From Viridibacillus soli (lineage in GTDB: Bacteria; Bacillota; Bacilli; Bacillales_A; Planococcaceae), in the NCBI RefSeq assembly GCF_016612995.1, contig NZ_JAEOAH010000046.1, forward strand, positions 1-45,459: 45,459 bases of DNA, written 5' to 3'. The translations under genes and the position numbers were made by a program. A model generated the notes under the pieces. The model ran no database searches. It saw only the letters and a list, made by a program, of their open reading frames with translations, and was not told the DNA's origin. Positions 1 through 7,535 of the stretch are shown here, piece after piece. Every line of letters starts with the position of its first letter. Position 1 is the stretch's first letter.

Positions 1-105
1 AATTTTAGAGAAAAATATTGACATCCTATTAGCTGGTTTTGTTGAAGAAGGACCACTAAAAATAATCAACCTTTTTATGAAACTGTATACTAAATCACAA
101 CGAAA

Positions 106-147
106 GAATCCACTTTGATCAATCTTTTTCAAAATAGATTCTTTTAT
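106..147. repeat. Dispersed hairpin, copy 1 (terminator-like)
   Basis: An imperfect inverted repeat (GAATCCACTTTGA ... TCAAAATAGATTC) is followed by a T-rich run. A perfect version lies at 39101-39139 and a degraded, hairpin-less relative near 17280-17380. Here it lies just downstream of the tyrosine-recombinase relic on the minus strand, so it may have been that gene's terminator. The 100 bases before it show no gene. Confidence 0.5.
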
Positions 148-192
148 TTTTGGGTTATAAGGATTATAAGGAACTTTTAAACTTAGTCATTT

Positions 193-339
193 TCAACATA
201 TGTCTTTAAACCACTCCGGTTTCCAACTATGAATAGCGTGTTTTTCCAAAGAAAAAATATCTGCTAAGTAAATTTCAGTTGTTGCTAACCGCTCATGTCC
301 AAACGATTTCATAATGTCATAATTAAAGTAAATAACCAG
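193..339 (-). pseudogene. Tyrosine recombinase (phage integrase family), C-terminal fragment
   Basis: The minus strand reads about 48 residues ending in a stop at 193-195. They include DIMKSFGHERLATTEIYL, which matches the end of tyrosine recombinases: the conserved 'LGH..I.TT..Y' block with the catalytic His/Gly region and the nucleophilic Tyr. The remaining ~250 residues of a normal integrase, with the catalytic Arg residues, are missing. The reading frame is lost at the hairpin at 349-392. This is a fragment only; no activity is expected. It suggests a past integrative element or Xer-like gene at this edge. Confidence 0.55.
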
Positions 340-348
340 CTTTCCTTG

Positions 349-392
349 AAACAGCCAAAACCTTTATATAACAAGCGTTTTGGCTGTTTTTT
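349..392 (+). terminator. Rho-independent terminator
   Basis: The stem AAACAGCCAAAAC / GTTTTGGCTGTTT has a ~15-base loop and is followed by a T-run. It sits exactly between the recombinase relic and the cyclase relic. The gene it served on the plus strand is not visible. Confidence 0.7.
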
Positions 393-463
393 TATTTTCT
401 CCAAAAATTATAGAAAGAATGATTAACGCAAAAACGAAATGCCAAGTGAACAGGAAGACTCAT

Positions 464-1474
464 ATGCAATTCACCACAGCAACGGTATGGAATACAGCTT
501 TAATTAGTTATGCCATGCAAGAAGCAGGCGTTTCCGAATTAGATCCCGTTATAAAAAAAGCAAACCAATTTTTATTAACACGGCAGCATTATAAATATGG
601 GGACTGGGTCATACACAATCCAGATAGTCTTCCAGGGGGATGGGGTTTCTCAAATGTAAATACTATGAACCCTGATATTGATGATACTACTGTAACCTTA
701 AGGTCAATCTGCAATACTGTCATTAATAAACCCGAGGTCCATACATCTTGGGACAGAGGAATCAACTGGGTATTTTCAATGCAAAATGATGATGGAGGAT
801 GGTCATCATTCGAAAAAGGCGTGAATAATAGCATTTTGTCTATGATTCCAATTGAAGATGCTAAATTATTACTCGCAGATCCATCAAGTGCAGATTTAAC
901 AGGAAGAACATTGGAATTTTAAGGGAAATTCACTAACTAAAAAAAGAGTCACGACTCTATAAAGTTAGGTGTAAATTGGTTATTCGAACATCAAGAACCG
1001 AATGGATCGTGGTATGGCCGATGGGGCATATGCTATATTTATGGTGCTTGGGCTGCTATAACCGGGCTTGTTGCAGCAGGAATATCATCAGATCATCCTT
1101 CTATTCTAAAATCAGTCAAATGGCTTCGTGATATTCAAAATTCGGATGGAGGTTGGGGAGAGTCTTGTAAAAGTGATAAAATGAAAACGTACGTTCCATT
1201 GTGAGCCAGCACGTTAACTCATACAGCCTGGGCCTTGGATGTGCTGATTGCTGCTGAAGACGAACTAACACCAGAAATAATATCAGGCATCAAATATATT
1301 TTAGAAAATAATGATAAAGATGACTGGACAACATCTTATCCAAAAGGACAGGGAATGGCTGGCAGTTTCTATTTTCATTATCATAGTTATCGATATATTT
1401 TCCCTCTAATTGCACTTGCGCATTTTCAAAAAAAGTTTCCAAATGAAAGCCTCTTAACACTCAAGAACGAATAG
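464..1474 (+). pseudogene. sqhC: Squalene-hopene / sporulenol cyclase, C-terminal half with three in-frame stops
   Basis: This is the second half of a triterpene cyclase (family length ~620 aa; about the first 300 are absent). The catalytic acid motif DIDDTT (DxDD type) is seen at about 677-694, QW-repeat-like stretches (QNDDGGW, QEPNGSWYGRWG, QNSDGGWG) follow, and the C-terminus looks natural. The frame is unbroken from 464 to 1474 but carries TAA at 920-922, TAA at 938-940 and TGA at 1202-1204. By family conservation these replace Leu, probably Leu and Gly codons, so each needs one base change. In Bacillus the intact enzyme makes sporulenol or hopanoid-like lipids at the membrane. An alternative, readthrough of all three stops, is unlikely because the N-terminal half is missing. 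Confidence 0.85.
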
Positions 1475-1610
1475 GTATGAAAGGTGATATACCATACTAC
1501 GGTGCAAAGGGGCTGTTGTCTCTCATGCCAGGCTCAATGACAACCAAATAGTTTCGAATCGTAACTGATTTGAATACTATAAGAATACAACTAATCATTT
1601 GAGGTGAAAT
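1475..1610. other. Short spacer with a 24-codon reading frame
   Basis: Between the cyclase relic and the lipase lies a 24-codon frame from an ATG near 1478 (begins MKGDIPYYGAKG). It has no clear ribosome site and could be the tail of a lost gene. A good ribosome site (GAGGTG) precedes the next gene. Confidence 0.3.
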
Positions 1611-2252
1611 ATGGATTTCAATCCTTTATGTTATCTGGCGATAGGCGATTCCCTTACGGTTGGTATCGGTGTTCCTTTTTGGGACCCAGGATATGTTGAA
1701 TATTACAGAGATCTGAGTAAGCAAATTTTAAAAAGGCGTATTTTTTATCAAAAATACGCAAGGTCTGGAGCAACGACAGAGGATGTTTTAACAATGCTTT
1801 ATTCCCCGAGTGTTACGAGAGCTGTAAATTGTGCAAATATCATTACGATAACGGCTGGAGGAGATGACTTAATAAACGCTGCTAAAGGATTTATAAGAAA
1901 TAAAGATGAAAAAATTATATCTCAGGCTATAAAACAATCAGGGGATAACTACTCAAAAATATTAGAAAGAATTCACCATCTAGACAAACAAGATAAATAC
2001 ATTATACGGTTAACGAATTTATACAATCCATTTCCCGAGATTCCTATAGCAGATGAGGGTATTAAAGCGTTTAATTCATTGATTAACGGTTTTGGTCGGG
2101 AAATGAATGTTAAAGTAGCTGATATCTATAGTGTATTTAAGGGGAATGAAAAAGCTTTATTATCAAGAGGAGGGGTTCATCCAAATAGAAAGGGTTATTA
2201 TCAAATGGCATTAGCTTTAAGTAGGCTCGGATATTCCCCGTTAGAAGGCTAA
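1611..2252 (+). CDS. GDSL/SGNH-family lipase-esterase
   Basis: The 213-residue protein has block I GDSLTVG near residue 13, giving the nucleophilic Ser, and block V HPNRKGY near residue 190, giving the catalytic His. SGNH hydrolases deacylate lipids or carbohydrates; the length is close to that of the spore-associated lipase LipC of B. subtilis, but I cannot show orthology. Two usually conserved positions differ: block III reads GGDD where GGND is the rule (oxyanion Asn), and block V reads GGVH where DGVH is the rule (catalytic Asp of the DxxH pair). No signal peptide is seen. The start ATG follows GAGGTG at a good distance. The gene stands alone between two relics. Confidence 0.8.
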   Translation: MDFNPLCYLAIGDSLTVGIGVPFWDPGYVEYYRDLSKQILKRRIFYQKYARSGATTEDVLTMLYSPSVTRAVNCANIITITAGGDDLINAAKGFIRNKDEKIISQAIKQSGDNYSKILERIHHLDKQDKYIIRLTNLYNPFPEIPIADEGIKAFNSLINGFGREMNVKVADIYSVFKGNEKALLSRGGVHPNRKGYYQMALALSRLGYSPLEG

Positions 2253-2449
2253 AGGTTGTTCTAAATTTATGGCTATGTTAATCCATTTCACCAATACTTT
2301 CATTAATGGTGAAACATCTGAATGTTCGGGAGGTATATATTCTGGTTGTCTTGTTTGATTGTCATATACAGCAAATAATACAAAAAAAGATTGAATTTTC
2401 TGTAAATATTTATGCAACAGTAGTGAATTTTTATGAATATATTGGTTAG
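2253..2449. other. Non-coding / degraded spacer
   Basis: The spacer includes a small inverted repeat TTCACCA...TGGTGAA near 2287-2314, without a T-run. The plus frame just before 2450 can be read for ~40 codons up to a TAG and may belong to the degraded recombinase that follows. Confidence 0.3.
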
Positions 2450-2703
2450 GTGAAAGTTTTCTATAAGTATGATGTTTACGTGATTTTCACTGATTCAGGT
2501 CATCCCGGCTTCTCAAAAAACTTATCTGTAGAATCTCTATATGGGATATTCGCTTAATCAGAGGGTAGAAATATTGCAGATAAAACGAGTTTAGTAGCAT
2601 TGCAATATCCTAATTCATTATTGGGGTTCAATGTTATAGGTAAAGGAGATAGAAAGAATTATACACCTAAACCAGAGATGGAAAGAGATATCAAGTCTTT
2701 ATT
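2450..2703 (+). pseudogene. Large serine recombinase, degraded N-terminal/middle part
   Basis: One frame reads IFA*SEGRNIADKTS, with a TAA in place of a sense codon, followed by a GFNVIGKGDRKNYTP-like stretch and a 'PEMERDIKSLF' segment. Together these resemble the E-helix and hinge of resolvase-type large serine recombinases ('fAesE...IadkTs...lGy.v.gkg...nytpnpe....i...f'). The catalytic N-terminal domain with its Ser is not recognisable. The frame joins logically to the recombinase domain now lying on the opposite strand at 2704-2940. The call rests on this weak but ordered similarity plus the two neighbouring, clearer pieces. Confidence 0.45.
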
Positions 2704-2940
2704 CTATTCAGTAGGGAATGTTAATTCAGCTTGCTCAAATTTCAATAAAAATTCTTGAACCTTCAAGTAGTCATCTAACGATAGAATAGGTTTTACGTGA
2801 GGTAACCGAACGTATTGGTCATGAACTTTCATATGCCCCGCATAAAAAGGATTTTTTAAGCAAGCCAATAATTTTAGATTATTTGTTGTTACCTTTTTAA
2901 ATCGCATCAATTGTTCAATAAGTTCTTCAAGAGATACAAG
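2704..2940 (-). pseudogene. Serine recombinase 'Recombinase' domain fragment, inverted
   Basis: The minus strand encodes LKNPFYAGHMKV and then HVKPILSLDDYLKVQEFL. This is the hallmark of the PF07508 recombinase domain ('L.NP.Y.G ... h.pIIs.e.f..vq'). It is preceded in frame by a helix LVSLEELIEQLMRFKK. It points opposite to the pieces on either side, so this ~240 bp block seems to have been flipped. It belongs before the zinc ribbon at 2942-3371. Confidence 0.65.
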
Positions 2941-2941
2941 A

Positions 2942-3371
2942 CTCTATTGCAAAATCAAATGGAAGGGGAGTATTGCAGCCGATCTGTAGTAGTTGTAAAA
3001 CAGTAATGATTTTTCGTTCAAATAACTTAGGGGCACACGGATATTATGTATGTGTTAAAAATCATTCTAGAATCTTTATAGAAGCTTCTCGATACAACCA
3101 ATTAATTTCAGAGCACTTTACGTATATATTAAATAAAGTTAATGTCAAAGAAATTAAAAAGGATGTTTTTGCGTGTTTATTAGCCCGAGAAAAACAGTAT
3201 AATAAACAGTTATCGTTTAAAGAGAATCAATTAAAGTCTATTCATAAAGAGGTAACAGATTTACTGGGCACTAATAAAAAAAGGAAAATAAACTTATTGG
3301 TTGAGCAGTCAAAGACTATCGTGGAGAAAATAAAGCAACTTAATATAGCTTTATACCAAATTGATGATTAA
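2942..3371 (+). pseudogene. Serine recombinase zinc-ribbon and coiled-coil C-terminus
   Basis: The segment opens with NGRGVLQPICSSCKTVM, a Cys-x2-Cys knuckle. A YYVC...H pair supplies the other zinc ligands, and a ~70-residue charged coiled coil follows. This is the standard order at the C-terminus of large serine integrases. A TTG at 2973 could start a 132-residue protein, but the readable frame runs back to 2942 and no ribosome site is convincing. It is most likely the last third of the recombinase whose middle is inverted just upstream. Confidence 0.65.
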
Positions 3372-3689
3372 AGCTATGCTCGAAATTAAGAAAGGCAGGC
3401 GATCCGGGCCTTTCCTAGCGATGCCTATTCGGTTTCGTGCCAAAGTTCGTAAAAAATCAAATCATCACATAGAACTTTGTAATCAGTAAATATTTATAAT
3501 ATAATATAAAAATAGTATAAAATGTGAATAGTAGATTAGTTTTACGGGTATTAGTATCTGTGGAATTTTAATAATAAGGATTCTATTTATACTACCTGTA
3601 TTCACTTCCTGCACCATTTCAAACAGTCGTTGAGGACGTTAAGTGCTGGTAATTCACTGGTTAGATGAAGAGAGGGCGAATAGAATAGA
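3372..3689. other. Intergenic, AT-rich, with a short hairpin
   Basis: A stem GAAAGGC...GGCCTTTC lies near 3387-3414, without a T-run. It may be an old terminator of the recombinase or part of its attachment region. Around 3480-3530 the sequence is almost pure A/T. I see no gene. Confidence 0.35.
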
Positions 3690-3971
3690 ATGGAATTAGA
3701 GCAACTGAAAAAAGAACTGATTTATGCGCTGCCGAATCCTACTATGCGAGCTGTAGTAGCAATACTAGCTGTAGAAAATCCAACTACAAGAGATTTGATT
3801 GTGTTAAAACATCATGGAGATGGCGAACTTCCACCTAAGTCCGAGTTTATCCGTATCAGCGAAGTACCGCCTACATATATGAAACTTCACCATCAATATG
3901 TTATCATAGAGCCTTCTCTACTACATATTAGAGGCCAAGAGGCATTGCGAGCATACGGAGCACTCTGTTAA
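3690..3971 (+). CDS. Hypothetical protein, 93 aa
   Basis: This is a soluble-looking small protein without signal peptide or membrane segment; I do not recognise the family. It has a hydrophobic core segment near residues 18-28 and a Pro-rich middle. The nearest purine-rich stretch (GAGAGGG, 3669-3675) is about 14 bases from the ATG, too far to be a good ribosome site. It lies alone after the recombinase relic and could be a passenger of that element. It is real only if homologues exist. Confidence 0.4.
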   Translation: MELEQLKKELIYALPNPTMRAVVAILAVENPTTRDLIVLKHHGDGELPPKSEFIRISEVPPTYMKLHHQYVIIEPSLLHIRGQEALRAYGALC

Positions 3972-4631
3972 TTGCTAGTATACGAATGTATAAAACGATG
4001 TTTTAGAAGTAGATTATTTAGCTGGAGAGAGTGGGGACAAGGAAAGTGGCATCAATGCTGCAACTGCGTGGAGATCGCATTAGTTTTTGCTGGCTGTCAC
4101 AAGAGAAGTGATTAGTTAAGATACATAACTAAAGAGGATGTACGGATACGCTAATATCCGCACGTTTATAGTATCCATACAAGTACTTGTCGGAGTATTT
4201 TTAATCGGTGATAGAAAGACCAATCCAAGAAACGTAACCTTCCCTACACAGGAGGGTTATTTTTTTCGTTTATTTTGAGTATTATTGCCTCGTTTACCGA
4301 TGACCACTTTAAAGTTAAAACGTCATTTACCGTCATGTAAGGATAAAGCAAATAACGAATAGTAGATTCCCTTCTATTTTAACCATTTAATTCCAAAATA
4401 AATTGCTATTCATTGTGACTTTAATTGCTTGTACACCAGCTTAGCTGTAAGTTGTTTTCTCCTTCAATGGGGTCTCTGACTGTGACCGCTGAATATTAAG
4501 CAACTGCTCTGTACCAATTGAATCTATAAATTTAGTACATTTTTTATCGGTTTTTGTAAAAAAAATTTACTGAAATGTAAATTTATTGTATTTTGTAAGT
4601 GGTATTAAACTATATTTTGGAGATGATTTAT
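3972..4631. other. Gene-free stretch
   Basis: About 660 bases show no supported gene. An inverted repeat GTACGGATA...TATCCGCAC lies at about 4141-4163, and a terminator-like hairpin lies at 4236-4268 (listed separately). The rest has many stops in all frames. Confidence 0.4.
4236..4268 (+). terminator. Rho-independent terminator
   Basis: The stem AACCTTCC / GGAGGGTT (one G-T wobble) is followed by a run of seven or more T. No intact gene lies directly upstream on the plus strand, so it probably outlived the gene it served. Confidence 0.65.
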
Positions 4632-4754
4632 TTGAAAAAGTATTTTGTAGCTACTTCTTTCACAATACTTTTAGCTTCTGGTCTGACTTTTAATGCAGAA
4701 GCTACCAACAATACAGATGAAATAACAATTTATAGTACTAGTACTTGGACTTGA
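4632..4754 (+). pseudogene. Secreted-protein N-terminus, 40 codons
   Basis: A TTG start preceded by GGAGATG (4619-4625) opens a classic Sec signal peptide: KK at residues 2-3, a hydrophobic core FVATSFTILLASGLTF, and a cleavage site after AEA at residue 24. Only 16 mature residues follow before TGA. It is either a very small secreted peptide or, more likely, the 5' end of a gene truncated when the transglutaminase region was joined here. Confidence 0.45.
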
Positions 4755-4779
4755 ATACGGATGGAAGAAGGTGAAATCT

Positions 4780-5943
4780 ATGAGTAAAACTGTTACAGTT
4801 GATTTTTTTTATAGAAATGAATTATTCGAAAAACTATAATTGTGGATGATTATACCTCCTGCTATTCAATTTAACGAGAGTAATTTAAAGCCCGATCAAG
4901 TTAGAGAGATTCCAACAGGGGAGAAATTAGCGTATTACGTTTTAAGCAAAGATCAACATTTACATCTTAATTATGAAATCGAATTATATAGTACAAAGAA
5001 TGAAAAGAAAAAATTAACGGATGAAGAAAGGGATTTTTATTTGAGAAATACCATTCTTTCACCAGTAAATAAAGAAACTACAAGGTTAGCAAAAGAAATT
5101 ACCTATCAACAGAAAAATGATAATGAAAAGGCACATGCTATTTTTCATTATATAGTAGATAATTATCGCTATATTTACCCTCCAAGTAGTAGGGGGGTCA
5201 ACTCGTTTCTCGAAGTAAAAGAAGGCGATTGTGGGGAATTTTCATTTCTCTTTACAGCATTATGTAGAGCATTAAAAATACCAGCAAGGTCAGTAGTTGG
5301 AAGTTGGGCATATGGAAAAATGAACGCACATGTTTGGAATGAGTTTTTTATAGAAGATAAAGGCTGGATTTCAGTAGATACAAGTATGGCCTACTTACAA
5401 AAGAAAAGATCTTTTAAGTTTTTTGATAGTTCTCTAATTACGTTACATTGGAAAAAATATTTTGGTGGAACCGAAGGGCAACGAGTTGTTTTTTCTAAAG
5501 ATACGGAAATAGAGTTATTACCAGAATATAAGAATGATGAAGAGGCCTTTACTTTAAATCCCATGCTCATTAATGGTGAGCCTTTTTGTTGGGGACAACA
5601 ATCACTAAACGGGAGAGCTCCTTACTTACAACCCATATATATAAAATTTGAACAAAACGATGATTTACTTTCATCATTAGATTTATCACATATACTTGGA
5701 ACTTGGAAAATACGAGAACATGGAATAAAGCATTTTTTAGAAGGCCTTAAAAAATTTTCACTGAGTATCGCTATACTGACTATGGCTTTAAGTTATATCT
5801 TTGAAAACTTCTATTTAGAGGTAGCTTATAAATTGACGTTTATTATATTCTTTTTATGTTTCATATTAAGAAGAGAACGTATTATTATTTTTAGTGTTTT
5901 TTTATTGTTTATGAGTTTATCCCTTTTATCGACTTTAGATTAA
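4780..5943 (+). CDS. Transglutaminase-like membrane protein (in-frame stop near N-terminus)
   Basis: The long frame runs from TTG 4840 (367 aa) and contains a transglutaminase-like domain with a complete Cys-His-Asp triad: GDCGE (Cys131), NAHVWNEFF (His164) and WISVDTS (Asp180, counted from 4840). Three hydrophobic segments follow at about residues 298-318, 328-342 and 345-364, so the C-terminus is probably in the membrane. Such proteins act as thiol peptidases or transferases, often at the cell surface. The same frame extends upstream to an ATG at 4780 with a GAAGGTG ribosome site, and its residues look like the start of the domain, but TAA at 4837-4839 interrupts it. Starts at 4840 or 4846 have no ribosome site, so the gene may be newly inactivated or poorly translated. 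Confidence 0.75.
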
Positions 5944-6230
5944 GTGCGAACATATACCTTTTCTTATGTTTAGGGTTGAAGGGACGTGGTTTTAAATTGA
6001 AACGTATAATAATTTTTTATGATGGTTGGTGTTCTATTTACCTTAAAAGCATAAAGAGTAGATGCTCTTGAGAAACTGATAGAGAATAAAGAGTACATGA
6101 GAGACATCTATAATCATGTAATCCCATCATCTGGAAAATACCGAAAAACTAACAATTATTTTATTGTACAAATAATAGGGGTCCCACCAACAAATTCCTA
6201 TTTCGTACGATAAGCAAATTTCGACAAAGA
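5944..6230 (+). pseudogene. DCC-family (DUF393) thiol-protein relic and spacer
   Basis: From TTG 5997 the frame reads LKRIIIFYDGWCSIYLKSIK and stops after 25 codons. The 'FYDGxCxxC' start is typical of DUF393/DCC thiol-disulfide-type proteins, but the second Cys is Tyr here. A second readable stretch of ~50 codons in another frame follows to about 6209; it resembles nothing I know. The family normally has ~130 residues, so this is a relic. Confidence 0.45.
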
Positions 6231-6275
6231 AAAAGCCAATTTCCTGTACGCTAAGGAAATTGGCTTTTAGTTGTT
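6231..6275. terminator. Bidirectional Rho-independent terminator
   Basis: A perfect 14-base stem AAAAGCCAATTTCC / GGAAATTGGCTTTT has a 10-base loop and U-rich tails in both directions. It lies between the 3' end of the transglutaminase-like gene region and the 3' end of bla, so it probably ends the bla transcript. Confidence 0.8.
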
Positions 6276-6372
6276 TGTTTCATAGGGAAGTAGCGTCAGG
6301 AAACCGCATATTTACAATGTTAAGCAATTTTTTATAAAAAAGATGATAGTATTTTTTAATAATTCATTCCCG

Positions 6373-7311
6373 TTACTTGTTGTTTGGAGTGGAATTAAAA
6401 ACATTCATTACTACCTTTGTTGCCTGTGCAATAAGCTCATCGTTATAAGTTGCATCCTGTTTATCGCGACTGGATAGTATTGCAAGAACGATTGGTTCTC
6501 TGTTAGGCGGCCAAACAATCGCAATGTCATTGCGTGTTCCGTAACCTCCCCCGCCAGTTTTATCTCCAACTTCCCACCCTTTGGGAACTCCTGCACGAAT
6601 TAAATTATCTCCAGTTGTATTTCTCTTCAACCAATCAACTAACATAGTTTGTTTCTCATGTGTTAGTACGTCGCCGAGCGTGTATGCTTGAAGGTCATTA
6701 GCAAGTGCTTTTGGTGTACTAGTATCACGAGTTTCTCCTGGTACAGCTTCATTTAGGCCTGTCTCAATACGCTCAGCATTAGTTACTTGGTCACCAAGTT
6801 TTTTTAAAGATGTTTCGAATCCCTCAGGGCCGCCCAGTTCCTTAAATAAAAGATTTCCAGCAGTATTGTCACTGTACCTGATTGCAGCTTCACTAATGTC
6901 TTTAAGAGTCATTCCTGTATCAACATATTTCTCTGTAATCGGTGAATAGGTAACAAGATCATCACTAGTGTAGGTAACTATTTTGTTAAGTTCTTCTATA
7001 GAATTTTGTTGTAAAACTGCCCCAGCAGCCAGTGCTTTGAATGTGGATGTGTATGCAAATCGTTCGTCTTCACGAAATTCCACGGTTTTTTTTGTTCCTG
7101 TGTCAATAGCATAGACCCCAAGTCTCGCGTCATATTCCTTCTCAAGTTGTTCAAATTTCTCCATTGTAGTTTCTTCCATTATATTTTCTGACGTTTGGTT
7201 AGGTTCTGTTTCTGATTGTTGTACAACCTGTTTGTTCTCATCTGAGCAGCCTACAACCATAAGCATCAATCCTATCGGTGCTAGTATTTGATAAAACCTT
7301 CTTTTGTTCAC
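6373..7311 (-). CDS. bla: Class A beta-lactamase (penicillinase), lipoprotein form
   Basis: This serine beta-lactamase hydrolyses penicillins. All class A signatures are present: S89-T-F-K92 (nucleophile and base), S147-D-N149, E183-x-x-L-N187 (the deacylating Glu of the omega loop) and K251-T-G253. Residues 1-22 form a lipoprotein signal peptide with lipobox VVGC (Cys22), so the enzyme is membrane-anchored outside the cell. Its ~25-residue Ser/Thr/Gln-rich linker is typical of Bacillus penicillinases. The start is GTG at 7311-7309 behind a clear AGGAGG (7320-7325 on the plus strand). It is divergent from blaR1-blaI, with operator-like repeats between, so it is expected to be induced by beta-lactams. 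Confidence 0.95.
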   Translation of the reverse strand: MNKRRFYQILAPIGLMLMVVGCSDENKQVVQQSETEPNQTSENIMEETTMEKFEQLEKEYDARLGVYAIDTGTKKTVEFREDERFAYTSTFKALAAGAVLQQNSIEELNKIVTYTSDDLVTYSPITEKYVDTGMTLKDISEAAIRYSDNTAGNLLFKELGGPEGFETSLKKLGDQVTNAERIETGLNEAVPGETRDTSTPKALANDLQAYTLGDVLTHEKQTMLVDWLKRNTTGDNLIRAGVPKGWEVGDKTGGGGYGTRNDIAIVWPPNREPIVLAILSSRDKQDATYNDELIAQATKVVMNVFNSTPNNK

Positions 7312-7388
7312 GATGTAAAACCTCCTAATTATTTGATTAGACTCTTAATGAACTGAAAAAACAACCTTTTTCAAGGAGTTCCAACAGA

Positions 7389-7436
7389 TTACGTTTGTAG
7401 TCTGATTACATCTGTAGTATAGTATTACATAGGTAA
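7389..7436. promoter_or_regulatory. Three BlaI-type operator repeats
   Basis: Three copies of an imperfect dyad are seen: TTACGTTTGTAG (7389-7400), TTACATCTGTAG (7406-7417) and TTACATAGGTAA (7425-7436), with start-to-start spacing of 17 and 19 bases. They fit the known BlaI/MecI operator pattern (TACA...TGTA type dyads). They sit in the 209-base gap between bla and blaR1, where one repressor could control both promoters. The protein-DNA link is inferred from family knowledge. Confidence 0.75.
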
Positions 7437-7535
7437 TCAAATTAAGTCAACTCTTTATTTTTCACCATCAAGCTACTATAAATATGCTACCTGTTTTAAA
7501 AATGTAAAAATCTAAGAGAGTTGGTGTTGGAGGAA

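Noticed and set aside
3387-3414. Candidate attachment-site hairpin after the serine recombinase
   Set aside because: It is a plain short inverted repeat; without the partner site no att claim can be made.
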